A DNA stretch of 64,000 bases. Source: Micromonospora sp. M71_S20. GTDB lineage: Bacteria > Actinomycetota > Actinomycetes > Mycobacteriales > Micromonosporaceae. Numbering within the stretch: the stretch's first letter is position 1; each line of letters opens with the position of its first letter. The notes beneath the pieces were generated by a model. The model was not told the origin of the DNA. It made no database searches and was given only the letters and a program-made list of their open reading frames with translations. Location: the NCBI RefSeq assembly GCF_003664255.1, contig NZ_RCCV01000002.1, positions 312,501 to 376,500 on the forward strand. Direction: 5' to 3'. The position numbers and the translations under genes were made by a program. Positions 8,002 through 16,277 of this stretch are shown in pieces.

Positions 8002-9420
8002 ATGTCGCAGGAGACGACCTACCTCGAACTGTCCGAAGCGGACGGTGCGCACAAGTTCTACGAGGTCGTCGTCGACGACTCCGCGCTGACCGTCCGCTAC
8101 GGCCGGATCGGCGACCAGGGCCAGGTCAAGACCACGGCCTTCGCCGACAACGCCAAGGCCCGCGCGGCGGCGGCGAAGAAGATCGGCGAGAAGGTCCGCA
8201 AGGGGTACGCCCCGGCGGTGCGCGGCGTGCGGCAGAAGCGCGCCGTCTCCCGGCGGCAGATCGTCAGCACCCGCTCCACCGCCCGCACCGCCCCGGTGCT
8301 CTGGCGCTACGACTCGGGCGCCCCGGCCTTCGGCATCTTCGTCGACGGGCAGAGCTGCATGGTCGGCAACGAGCACGGGGTCATCACCACGCTCGGCCAC
8401 GACGCCCGGGTGCTCAACCAGGTCCGCCTCCCCGAGGGGGTGAAGTGCATCGTCGCCGACGACGCCTGGATCTACGCGGGCTGCGACGACGGCAACGTCT
8501 ACGACCTGTCCGGCAAGGTGCCCCGGGTGGCCTACGAGATCGCGCCGGAGATCGACATCTACTGGCTGGACATCCACGACGGGGTGCTGGGCGTCTCCGA
8601 CGCCGGTGGCGGCATCGTCGCCGTCGACCACGAGGACGAGTTCCTCTGGCGCCGGCAGGGCCGCGGCCGGTCGGCGTGGATGGTGCGCTGCGACGCCGAC
8701 GCGCTCTACCACGGCCACTCGCAGGGCGTGACCGGCTACGACTGGCGGACCGGCCAGGAGCTGTGGCACACCCGTACCGGCTCGGTGCTCTTCGGCTGGC
8801 AGGAGCCCGGCGCGGTGTTCGCGGGCACCGCCACCCGGGAGGTGGTGCGCCTGGCGAAGGACGGCCGCGCCGAGCGCACCTACCGCTGCGACGCCCCGGT
8901 CTTCTCCTGCGCCACGGCCGAGGGCGGCCGGTACGTCTTCGCCGGGGACAGCCAGTCCTCGATCTACTGCTTCGACGCGGCCGGCAACCGGCTGTGGAAG
9001 CTCGGCACCGGCTGCGGCTCGGCCTACTCGATGCAGTACCACGAGGATCGGCTCTACGTGGTCACCACCGGTGGCCACCTGGCCTGCATCGACGCCAGCG
9101 AGCCGGCGATCCGGGCGGCGGAGGCCGGCGACGTGCCGGAGGTGGTCGACGTCAAGGCTCCGCCCCGGATGCCGGAGCCGGCGGCCTGGACGACGGTCGA
9201 GGTGACCAGCGACGTCGACGGCGGCGTGGTCGTGCAGTGCGTCGAGGACCGGGGCCGGCTGCGGGTGCACGTGGTCTCCCCCGGCTACCACCGGGACTGG
9301 TCCGTGCAGTTCCCCAAGGGCATCCGCGAGCCGGGCGCGCGCTACCTGGTCACCCAGGTCCGCGAGTCCGGCCGGGGCGGCTTCTACCGCGCCCACGGCG
9401 ACATCCGCCGCCTTCGCTGA
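8002..9420 (+). CDS. WGR-domain protein fused to a beta-propeller
   Basis: 472 residues; GGAGGG lies 6 bases before the ATG. Residues about 5-75 form a WGR domain (the V-R-Y-G-R-I-G core at about 32-38), a module that binds nucleic acid in PARPs and their bacterial relatives. The remainder (about 90-470) consists of beta-strand blades with PQQ-like/WD-like character: repeated G-x-DG-x-V-YD, GYDWRTGQELWHT and CFDAAGNRLWKL segments. There is no PARP catalytic domain and no signal peptide, so it should be cytoplasmic. Function is unknown; DNA-end or RNA binding with a propeller interaction platform is inferred only from domains. Confidence 0.85.
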   Translation: MSQETTYLELSEADGAHKFYEVVVDDSALTVRYGRIGDQGQVKTTAFADNAKARAAAAKKIGEKVRKGYAPAVRGVRQKRAVSRRQIVSTRSTARTAPVLWRYDSGAPAFGIFVDGQSCMVGNEHGVITTLGHDARVLNQVRLPEGVKCIVADDAWIYAGCDDGNVYDLSGKVPRVAYEIAPEIDIYWLDIHDGVLGVSDAGGGIVAVDHEDEFLWRRQGRGRSAWMVRCDADALYHGHSQGVTGYDWRTGQELWHTRTGSVLFGWQEPGAVFAGTATREVVRLAKDGRAERTYRCDAPVFSCATAEGGRYVFAGDSQSSIYCFDAAGNRLWKLGTGCGSAYSMQYHEDRLYVVTTGGHLACIDASEPAIRAAEAGDVPEVVDVKAPPRMPEPAAWTTVEVTSDVDGGVVVQCVEDRGRLRVHVVSPGYHRDWSVQFPKGIREPGARYLVTQVRESGRGGFYRAHGDIRRLR

Positions 9421-9466
9421 CCGCGCTCCCCACCCCCACCCCCACCTCCCTCCCCCGTCCCCGGGC

Positions 9467-9531
9467 GCGGTGATCAAGAGGTTTGCGTCCGGTTCGATCT
9501 CCGTGGTGGACTCGAACCTCTTGATCACCGC
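9467..9531. repeat. Intergenic long palindrome, GTGATCAAGAGG family, copy 1
   Basis: Inverted repeat with 24-base arms (9467-9490 and 9508-9531) matching at 22 of 24 positions and a 17-base loop. The outer end reads GCGGTGATCAAGAGGTT. It lies in the noncoding gap between two rightward genes and resembles two other palindromes in this window, at 51752-51815 and 57045-57104, that also place TGATCA near their outer ends. Confidence 0.85.
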
Positions 9532-9593
9532 CACCGGCGGGGGCGGGGGAATCGATGGTGCGGGGTGGGCGGGCGCTGGTCCAGGATGGCCGG

Positions 9594-10472
9594 ATGGATT
9601 CCGGACTGCTGATCCCCGAAGGGCTGGGCTGGGTGCGGGACGTGCCGGCCGGGCGGGAGTGGCTGGCCGCCCTGCCGGAGCGCCTGGCCGCCTGCACCGC
9701 GCGCTGGTCGCTGCGGCTCGGGCCGCCCTTCCCGTACGCCTTCGCGTCGCTGGCCCTGCCGGCGGAACTGCCCGACGGCACCCCGGCGGTGCTCAAGCTC
9801 CAGTACCCGGACCCCGACAGCGTGCACGAGGCGACGGCACTGGAGCACTGGGCCGGGGCGGGGGCGGCCCGGCTGCTCGGGCACGATCCGCAGCGGCGGG
9901 CGCTGCTGGTCGAGCGGTGCGCGCCCGGCACGCCGCTGCACGCCCTGCCCGCCGACGCGGCGCTGGACGTGGCGGTCGGACTGCTGCCCCGGCTGTGGCG
10001 CCCGGCCGGCCCGCCGTTCACCCCGCTCGCCGACGAGGCTGCCGGCTGGCTGGAGCGGCTGCCGGTGAACTGGGAGCGGGCCGGCCGGCCGTACGAGCGG
10101 CGGCTGCTCGACGCCGCGCTGGGGCTGCTGACGGACCTGGCCGGCAGCCAGGGCGAGCAGGTGCTGGTCAACCAGGACCTGCACGCCGGCAACGTGCTGC
10201 GGGCGACCCGGGAGCCGTGGCTGCTCATCGACCCGAAGCCGCTGACCGGCGAGCGCGAGTTCGGCGTGGTGCCGCTGGTGCGCGGCCCGGAGCTGGGGCA
10301 CTCGCCGGAGGCCGTCCGGCACCGGCTGGACCGGCTCAGCGCGGAGCTGGGGCTCGACCGGGAGCGGGTACGCGGCTGGACGATCGGGCAGACGCTGGCC
10401 TGGAGCATCGGCGAGGGGAAGGTCTTCCCCCACCAGGTGGAGGTGGTCCGCTGGTTGCTCGCGGCCGGTTGA
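9594..10472 (+). CDS. Aminoglycoside/hydroxyurea phosphotransferase family kinase (APH(6)/Hur-like)
   Basis: 292 residues from the ATG at 9594. The protein has the small-molecule kinase fold: PAVLKLQYPD near residue 65 carries the ATP-binding Lys, VNQDLHAGNVL contains the catalytic Asp (D195) and metal-binding Asn, and LLIDPKPLTGE is the second metal site. The DPKPLTGEREF stretch and overall pattern match the streptomycin 6-phosphotransferase/hydroxyurea kinase family (Pfam Hur-type). Possible roles are self-protection or detoxification. It is monocistronic, between a palindromic repeat and the convergent glycosylase gene. Substrate cannot be deduced. Confidence 0.83.
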   Translation: MDSGLLIPEGLGWVRDVPAGREWLAALPERLAACTARWSLRLGPPFPYAFASLALPAELPDGTPAVLKLQYPDPDSVHEATALEHWAGAGAARLLGHDPQRRALLVERCAPGTPLHALPADAALDVAVGLLPRLWRPAGPPFTPLADEAAGWLERLPVNWERAGRPYERRLLDAALGLLTDLAGSQGEQVLVNQDLHAGNVLRATREPWLLIDPKPLTGEREFGVVPLVRGPELGHSPEAVRHRLDRLSAELGLDRERVRGWTIGQTLAWSIGEGKVFPHQVEVVRWLLAAG

Positions 10473-10602
10473 CCCCTGCGGCGGCGGAGCCTGCTCCGCG
10501 CGGCGGGCTGAGAACGGCGCGGGATCCGCGCGGCGGCGGGGACGCGCTCAGCGCGGCGGGCGCAGGCCGGCGCGGAATCGGTGCGGCGCGGCCGGGGAGG
10601 GG

Positions 10603-11412
10603 TCAGCTCCGCTGGCAGGTGGGGCACCAGTAGAGGTTGCGGCCGGCCAGCCCGCCCCGGCTCACCGGCGTGGCGCAGACGTGGCAGGGCTCGCCGGGGC
10701 GGCGGTAGACGTACACCTCGCCGCCGTGCCGGTCGACGCGGGCGGGGCGGCCCATCGCCCCGGGCAGGTGCGCGTCGCGGACGGTGTCGATGCGGCCGCG
10801 TACGACGGCGAGCCGCATCAGCGCCACCAGGTCGGCCCAGAGCGCGTCCCAGCCGGCGCGGGTCAGCCGCCGGCCGGGGAGCGTGGGCGGCAGCCCGGCC
10901 CGGAACAGCGCCTCGGTGACGAAGATCAGCCCGGTGCCGGCCACCACCGACTGGTCCAGCAGCAGCGCGGCCAGCGGCGTCGGGCTGCGGGAGATCCGGG
11001 CGTACGCCCGGTCGGGGTCGGCGTCGGCGCGCAGCGGATCGGGGCCGAGCCGGGCGCGCAGCGCCGCCACCTCGGGCGGGGTGAGCAGCTCGCAGGCGGT
11101 GGGGCCGCGCAGGTCGAGCCAGTGCCGGTCGCTGGTCAGCCGCAGTCGCACCTGGCCGACCGGTTCCGGCGGCTCCCCGGCGCCGTCGGCGAATTTGCCG
11201 TAGAGCCCGAGGTGCACGTGCAGGGTCAGCTCGTCGGCGTGGTGGTGCAGCAGGTGCTTGCCGTACGCCTCGGTGGCCTCCAGGACGGTGCCGGAGAGGC
11301 GGGCCGCGCCCTCGGCGAAGCGGCCCTGCGGGCTGGCGGCGTGCAGCTTGTCCCCGCCGAACAGCTCGGCGTGCCGCGCCGCCAGGCGGTGGATGGTGTG
11401 TCCCTCTGGCAC
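10603..11412 (-). CDS. Fpg/Nei-family DNA glycosylase (Nei2 type)
   Basis: 269 residues starting at GTG 11412; the encoded PEGHTIHRLA N-terminus is the Nei signature, where Pro2 (after Met removal) is the Schiff-base nucleophile and Glu3 the general acid. The central helix-two-turn-helix region lies around residues 135-200 and the C-terminus has a zinc finger C-H-V-C...C-P-T-C (about 240-266). These bifunctional enzymes excise oxidised pyrimidines and nick the abasic site. An upstream in-frame extension is open but would hide the catalytic Pro, so the GTG start is preferred. Cytoplasmic, monocistronic. Confidence 0.92.
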   Translation of the reverse strand: MPEGHTIHRLAARHAELFGGDKLHAASPQGRFAEGAARLSGTVLEATEAYGKHLLHHHADELTLHVHLGLYGKFADGAGEPPEPVGQVRLRLTSDRHWLDLRGPTACELLTPPEVAALRARLGPDPLRADADPDRAYARISRSPTPLAALLLDQSVVAGTGLIFVTEALFRAGLPPTLPGRRLTRAGWDALWADLVALMRLAVVRGRIDTVRDAHLPGAMGRPARVDRHGGEVYVYRRPGEPCHVCATPVSRGGLAGRNLYWCPTCQRS

Positions 11413-11665
11413 GGGTGCCAAGGATAACCAGCGCGCCGGGGGCGGAGGTCGGCGCGGGACGGGGCGGGTCCCTGCTGCCGCGCACACCCGCCACGCCGGC
11501 AGACAGTCGGACGGATTCATTGACTTCTATTACGAAGGAATATTGACTGGGTCTCGCGGAGGTTCGGACAGGTCCGGGCAATCCGTGACATCAACGCGCC
11601 CGCTACCGGCCGGTTCGTGCACGTTCGCACATCGCCACCACCGCCGCGCGAGAGGAAAACACCCG
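11413..11665. promoter_or_regulatory. Divergent regulatory region of nei and GH30 gene
   Basis: About 250 noncoding bases between divergent genes. It includes an AT-rich island (11515-11550) unusual for this genome, with two TTGACT hexamers (11520-11525 and 11543-11548) and TATTGA after the first at a 15-base spacing. This is the probable promoter zone of the secreted glycosidase. The exact start site cannot be fixed by eye. Confidence 0.45.
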
Positions 11666-13585
11666 ATGTCCACCACCCCCGTACCCGCCACGGCCGGTCA
11701 CCGCCGGCGAGCCCGGCGCCGAGTCGCGTCCGCAGGTCTGCTCGCGCTCTGCACCGCCGTGGCCGCCGCCACGGTCACGCTCCCGGCGCCGGCGTCCGCC
11801 GCCAACGAGCCGGTGAACGTCTGGCTGACCACCACCACGGACCCCGGTGGCCGCCAGGTCAGCCGGGGCCTCCAGCAGCAGGCCCCGCTCGCCTTCGCCC
11901 CCTCCAGCGGCGGCGCGACGCACACCATCACCGTCAACGAGAACACCCGCTACCAGCAGTTCGAGGGCGGCGGCGCGTCGATCACGGACACCACCGCGTA
12001 CCTGTTCCGGGGCGGGCCGATCAGCGCGGCCACCCGCGACGCCGTGATGCGCAGGCTCTTCTCCCCGACCGACGGCATCGGGCTCTCCTTCGTCCGCAAC
12101 CCCATCGGCGCCTCGGATCTCTCCCGCCCGGGCAACGTCTCCCTCGACGACACCTGCTGCGACCTCGACGACTTCTACAGCAACGGCTACGACACCAACG
12201 TGCGGCTGCTCACCGCCCAGGCCCGGTCGCTCAACCCGGAGCTGCGGGTGAAGGGGGTGCCGTGGAGCGCCCCCGGCTGGATGAAGGACAACGGCCGGAT
12301 GGACCAGATGGGCTGGCTCAAGTGGGAGTACTACCCGATGTACGCCCAGTACCTGGTCAGGTACGTGCAGACCTACCAGGCCGCCGGCATCCCGGTGAAC
12401 TACCTGTCCGTGCAGAACGAGCCGAACTGCTGCAAGCCCGCCGCGCCGACCGAGATGAACTACCCGGGCATGAGCTGGAACGGGTCGGGGCTTGTCGAGT
12501 TCACCAAGAACCACCTCTATCCCGCGCTGCGCGCCGCCGGCCTCAGCACCAAGGTCCTCGTGCACGACTGGAACTACGGCGACTACTCCGGCTTCGGGGC
12601 GGTGCTGCTGGCCGACCCGGGCATCCGCAACGACCCGCTCTTCGGCGGCATCGCCTGGCACGGCTACTTCGGTGAGCCGTCCGTGGGCACCCAGGTGCGC
12701 AACCAGTACCCGTCGGTGCGCCAGTTCAGCACCGAGCACTCGGGCGGCACCTGGATCGGCAACCAGCACAACGAGGACCTGGCCGACATCGTCAACTACG
12801 CCCGCAACTACAGCAGCAGCCTGGTCAAGTGGAGCCTCGCCCTCAACCAGAACATGGGCCCGCACAACGGCGGCTGCGACGTCTGCACCGGCCTGGTCAC
12901 CGTCCAGGAGGGCGGCCCCCGGGCCGGCCAGGTCGACTACACCGTCGAGTACTACACCACCGGGCACCTGACGAAGTTCGTCCGACCCGGCGCGTACCGG
13001 ATCGACTCGACCGCCAACGGCACGGTGCAGAACGTGGCGTACGTGAACCCGGACGGGTCCAAGGCGCTCATCGCGCACAACGGCGGCGCCGGCAGCCAGT
13101 CGGTCAAGGTGGTGTGGGGCGGGCAGTCCTTCACGTACTCGCTGCCGGCCCGGACCACCGCCACGTTCACCTGGTCGGGCAGCCAGTCCGGCGGCGGCGG
13201 GCGGACCGGCCCGATCGTCGGCCTGGCCGGCAAGTGCCTCGACGTCGCCGGGGCCGACAGCGCCGACGGCACCGCCGTCCAGCTGTACGACTGCAACGGC
13301 AGCGCCGCGCAGCAGTGGACGCTCGGCGGCGACGGCACCGTACGGGCCCTGGGCAAGTGCCTGGACGTGCGGGACAACGCCACCGCCGACGGCACCCGGA
13401 CCCAGCTGTGGACCTGCACCGGCGCGGCGAACCAGCGGTGGACCGCGACGGCGGCCCGCGATCTGGTCAGCGCCAGCGCGAACAAGTGCCTGGACGTGCT
13501 GGACAACAGCTCGGCCAACGCGACACCGACCCAGATCTGGACGTGCACCGGTGGCGCGAACCAGAAGTGGACGGTGCCCGCCTGA
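11666..13585 (+). CDS. Secreted GH30 glycosidase with ricin-B-type CBM13
   Basis: 639 residues from ATG 11666. A twin-Arg-containing but Sec-like signal peptide spans about residues 1-47 (cleavage near ASA-AN). A GH30 (beta/alpha)8 barrel with its side beta-domain spans about 60-510. The acid/base Glu is E252 in SVQNEPN and the nucleophile is E357 in FSTEHSGG. After a Gly-rich linker comes a beta-trefoil lectin domain (about 520-639) with three GKCLDV-like subdomains and three QxW motifs. GH30 members act on beta-1,6-glucan, glucosylceramide or glucuronoxylan; the subfamily is not decided. It is followed by a very strong terminator. Confidence 0.93.
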   Translation: MSTTPVPATAGHRRRARRRVASAGLLALCTAVAAATVTLPAPASAANEPVNVWLTTTTDPGGRQVSRGLQQQAPLAFAPSSGGATHTITVNENTRYQQFEGGGASITDTTAYLFRGGPISAATRDAVMRRLFSPTDGIGLSFVRNPIGASDLSRPGNVSLDDTCCDLDDFYSNGYDTNVRLLTAQARSLNPELRVKGVPWSAPGWMKDNGRMDQMGWLKWEYYPMYAQYLVRYVQTYQAAGIPVNYLSVQNEPNCCKPAAPTEMNYPGMSWNGSGLVEFTKNHLYPALRAAGLSTKVLVHDWNYGDYSGFGAVLLADPGIRNDPLFGGIAWHGYFGEPSVGTQVRNQYPSVRQFSTEHSGGTWIGNQHNEDLADIVNYARNYSSSLVKWSLALNQNMGPHNGGCDVCTGLVTVQEGGPRAGQVDYTVEYYTTGHLTKFVRPGAYRIDSTANGTVQNVAYVNPDGSKALIAHNGGAGSQSVKVVWGGQSFTYSLPARTTATFTWSGSQSGGGGRTGPIVGLAGKCLDVAGADSADGTAVQLYDCNGSAAQQWTLGGDGTVRALGKCLDVRDNATADGTRTQLWTCTGAANQRWTATAARDLVSASANKCLDVLDNSSANATPTQIWTCTGGANQKWTVPA

Positions 13586-13603
13586 CGCGCCTCGACCCAG
13601 CGT

Positions 13604-13634
13604 GGGGTGCTGCCCGGCTGCCGGGCAGCACCCC
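13604..13634 (+). terminator. Strong hairpin terminator after GH30 gene
   Basis: Perfect 14-bp GC-rich stem (13604-13617 with 13621-13634) with a 3-base loop, 18 bases after the stop codon. No long T run follows, which is common in actinomycetes. Confidence 0.8.
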
Positions 13635-13697
13635 CTCGTTTCGGTCGACCCGCTGCCGGGAAGAGGTCGGGGCAGGCCGACACAGGGAGGCACCACG

Positions 13698-14468
13698 ATG
13701 GATCACCGCACCCCCCGGCGCCCCGCCACCAGACTGCGGCGATCCACCGCCCTCGGTGTGTCGTTGCTCGGTGCCATCGGCCTCGGTGGTGGCTGCACCG
13801 CCCCGGCCGACGATCAGGGTCAGAGCGCGGCACCCACCCCGTCGGCGACCGTGCCGGCGTCCACCGCGACGGCTCCGCCACCCTCGCCCACCGGAAAGGC
13901 GCCGGTGACCATTCCCACCTCGGCCTTCCTCGAACTGCCGCCGGAACATCGGAAGTCGCCCCGGACGACGACTCCCGTCGCGAACGCCCTGCCCAAGCTG
14001 TGCGGCGAGGAGTTCGGCACCGGCGGTCGGGCGGTGACCGCGAGCGCCTCGATGATGAACGTCTACAAGCAGATCGAGGACCCGCCCGAGAACGTGCCGT
14101 ACGGCACGGTCACGCAGACCATCTTCATCTTCCAGGGCGAGGGCGCCTCGGACTACCTGCGACGGGTGCGCGCCTCGCTCGACTCGTGCCAGTCCTTCCG
14201 CCGGTCGGGGGCCACCGTCGAGGTCCGGACCCGCCCGCTGCCCGGCGTCGGCGACGAGGCCCTGCTCGTGACCCAGACCTGGCCGCAGACGGATTTGCAG
14301 GGCAGCCGCACCGGCGGCGACGCGGTCAGCCAGATCGCCGTGATCCGCGCCGACGACGTCACGACGGTGCTCCACGACCAGGGCTGGGAAGGCACCAGCG
14401 GCAGCCCGGACCTCATGGACGACTTCGCCCGCGCCGCCGCCCGCGCCCTCGACACGTGGCAGCGGTAG
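13698..14468 (+). CDS. Secreted lipoprotein of unknown function
   Basis: 256 residues from an ATG with GGGAGG 7 bases upstream. The N-terminal signal sequence ends in a lipobox (L-G-G-G-C, Cys about 33), so the mature protein should be lipid-anchored outside the membrane. A Pro/Ser/Thr-rich linker follows (about 40-75), then a globular domain (about 76-256) with two further cysteines (in KLCGEEF and DSCQSF) that could form a disulfide. The layout resembles PknH-type extracellular sensor domains of actinobacterial lipoproteins, but I cannot confirm homology. Monocistronic. Confidence 0.75.
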   Translation: MDHRTPRRPATRLRRSTALGVSLLGAIGLGGGCTAPADDQGQSAAPTPSATVPASTATAPPPSPTGKAPVTIPTSAFLELPPEHRKSPRTTTPVANALPKLCGEEFGTGGRAVTASASMMNVYKQIEDPPENVPYGTVTQTIFIFQGEGASDYLRRVRASLDSCQSFRRSGATVEVRTRPLPGVGDEALLVTQTWPQTDLQGSRTGGDAVSQIAVIRADDVTTVLHDQGWEGTSGSPDLMDDFARAAARALDTWQR

Positions 14469-14692
14469 GACGCCGCGCCCGGTCGGCAGCTGCTCGCCGC
14501 AGACCCGGCACCGACGCCCACGCGTAGACCGGCACGCCGGCTGCACGCGTGGACCGGAACGTCTTCCGCACCGAACCGGCCCACCGCCGCGCACACCCCG
14601 GTGTCGCGGAACGACCGCCTGGGTATTGCAGAGGCGTACCGCGTGGGCGGCGTCGTTGCATCGGCCACCACGCATTCATGAGGAGGTGTGTG

Positions 14693-15550
14693 GTGGTGAA
14701 GATTCCCTCGCTGTCCCGCCGGTCGGAAGAGGCGCCGACACGGGACGAGAACCTCGACGGCCGCGACGCTGCCGCCGGCCGGGACGACGCGACGCGGGCC
14801 GACGCCGACGGCGGCAACGGGCCCAGCCGTCCGGTGGTCACCGACCGGGACGGCGAGCAGACGACCTACCGCAGCGGCGCCGCGCCCGACGGCGCCGGGC
14901 GGGACGCCGCCGCCGAGCGGCGGGCGGCCGAGCGGGCGGCCGTCGCCCGGGCGGCCACGGCCCGACCCATCGACGACGACCACCGACGCGCCCCCCGGAC
15001 CACCGAGCCCGACCCAACGCTCGAACGGACCCTCGACGGTCGGACGACCGATCTGGACCGGAACGCGGCGCTGGGCGCCCGGACGGACCGCGCCGGGGAG
15101 CGCCCGCTCGACGGGGACACCGTGGAGCGGCCCGTCGACCGGGACCGCACCGTGGAGCGGCCCGTCGACCGCGACGGCGACGGCGTCCCCGACCGCGAGC
15201 CGGAGCGGCCGGTGGTCGCCGGCCCGAAGCCCCGGGCCAGCATCCTCGCCACGCTGGGTCTGATCGTCGGCGTCGCCGGGGCGCTCTTCGTGCTCACCGG
15301 CACCCTCGCCGGGTACGGCATCGGACTCGGCGCCCTCGGCGCGGTCCTCGCGGTGCTGGGCCTGATGGCCACCCGCCGCCGGCACATCGCCGGCAAGACC
15401 GACGCGCTGCTCGGCGTCGCCCTGGGCCTCGGCGCGGTGGTGCTCGGCGTGCTGGCGATGACCGGCCAGTTCGACTGGCCGACCACCGACGGGGACTGGG
15501 TGCAGCGGTTCCGCGAGTGGCTTGACTCACAGTTTGTGGACCGCTTCTAG
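14693..15550 (+). CDS. Asp/Arg-rich protein with C-terminal membrane helices
   Basis: 285 residues, starting at one of three consecutive GTG codons (14690, 14693, 14696); AGGAGG at 14681-14686 favours 14693 or 14696. Residues 1-175 are low-complexity and highly charged (Asp, Arg, Glu, Ala, Thr), including a near-perfect repeat of T-V-E-R-P-V-D-R-D. Residues about 180-250 form two or three hydrophobic helices separated by a short RRRH loop, followed by a short soluble tail. It probably has a disordered cytoplasmic domain attached to the membrane. No known function. Four hairpins follow the gene. Confidence 0.75.
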   Translation: MVKIPSLSRRSEEAPTRDENLDGRDAAAGRDDATRADADGGNGPSRPVVTDRDGEQTTYRSGAAPDGAGRDAAAERRAAERAAVARAATARPIDDDHRRAPRTTEPDPTLERTLDGRTTDLDRNAALGARTDRAGERPLDGDTVERPVDRDRTVERPVDRDGDGVPDREPERPVVAGPKPRASILATLGLIVGVAGALFVLTGTLAGYGIGLGALGAVLAVLGLMATRRRHIAGKTDALLGVALGLGAVVLGVLAMTGQFDWPTTDGDWVQRFREWLDSQFVDRF

Positions 15551-15567
15551 CGGGCACTGTTCGGCTC

Positions 15568-15633
15568 GCCGGCGGTGCGCCGGCAGCGCCGGTGGTTCAC
15601 CGGCGACGCCCGACCAGCCTGGTGGTTCACCAG
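15568..15633. other. Three tandem hairpins with three-base loops
   Basis: Three successive perfect small hairpins: 15568-15584 (7-bp stem, GTG loop), 15588-15604 (7-bp stem, GTT loop) and 15619-15633 (6-bp stem, GTT loop). They precede the larger terminator hairpin, which also has a GTT loop. All lie in the gap between two converging genes. Confidence 0.7.
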
Positions 15634-15647
15634 CCGGGCAACCCTTT

Positions 15648-15676
15648 TTCGGGGGCGGCGGTTCGCCGCCCCCGAA
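15648..15676. terminator. Bidirectional terminator hairpin
   Basis: Perfect 13-bp stem (15648-15660 with 15664-15676) closed by GTT, preceded by a T-rich run (15645-15649). It lies between converging genes and could end transcripts from both sides; the T run favours the leftward transcript. Confidence 0.75.
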
Positions 15677-15797
15677 GTGTTTCCCCAGGTGGCCGGCCCT
15701 GCTCACGGTGGCGCTGCCGCCGGTCGGCACGACGGCATCCGGCGCTCAACTGACGCTCGCCCGGTCACCGGGCGCGATCCGGCGGGCCGGGGCCGGC

Positions 15798-16175
15798 TCA
15801 GAGTTCCGGGGCGCCGAGGGTCACGCCCTCCCGCGCGTCGAGCAACTCGTCCCAGTGCCGGCGGGTCCACTCGCACGCCACGTCCATCGGTCCGAGCAGA
15901 CTGCGCCCGAGCGGGGTCAGCGCGTACTCGACCCGCCGGACCGGCCCGGTGTGGACGGTGCGCCCGACCAGACCGTCCTCCTCCAGGGTCCGCAGCGACC
16001 GGGTGAGCACCTTCGCGGTGATGCCGCGCAGCGGCACACGCAGCTCCGAGAAGCGCCGGGGACCGGCCTCCAGGCAACGAATGATCATGCCCGCCCACTT
16101 GTCGCGGAACCGGATCGGGGACAGGTCCGACGGGCAGACCGGGTCGAACATCTCCGGGTCGAGCGACGTGGCCAT
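15798..16175 (-). CDS. HxlR-family transcriptional regulator
   Basis: 125 residues. The winged-helix core contains the HxlR signature W-A-G-M-I-I-R-C-L-E then R-R-F-S-E-L-R-V-P-L-R-G-I-T-A-K-V-L-T-R-S-L-R-T-L-E-E-D-G-L-V as separate visible blocks. A Cys at residue 14 near the N-terminus is the position used for redox or electrophile sensing in some HxlR proteins (HypR, QorR). It is divergent from an NAD(P)-binding protein gene with a 102-base shared control region that holds a repeated GGTAnCC element. Regulation of that neighbour is inferred. Confidence 0.88.
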   Translation of the reverse strand: MATSLDPEMFDPVCPSDLSPIRFRDKWAGMIIRCLEAGPRRFSELRVPLRGITAKVLTRSLRTLEEDGLVGRTVHTGPVRRVEYALTPLGRSLLGPMDVACEWTRRHWDELLDAREGVTLGAPEL

Positions 16176-16191
16176 GCCCGCCACAGTAGTT

Positions 16192-16209
16192 GGTATCCCA
16201 TCGGTAACC
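16192..16209. promoter_or_regulatory. Candidate HxlR operator
   Basis: GGTATCC (16192-16198) and GGTAACC (16203-16209) form an 11-base-spaced near-direct repeat, one helical turn apart, starting 17 bases upstream of the HxlR start codon in the divergent promoter region. Similar GGTA-type elements are typical of HxlR divergons; binding is inferred. Confidence 0.5.
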
Positions 16210-16277
16210 ACCGTGCCGACTAGCGTCCGTCGCGGTTCCGGCGACCGGCCGGGACGACGGGCGCGAGGGGTACGACG

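Noticed and set aside
9350..11581. 743-codon minus-strand frame crossing three genes and a palindrome
   Set aside because: It runs through the certain glycosylase, kinase and propeller genes in the wrong frame.
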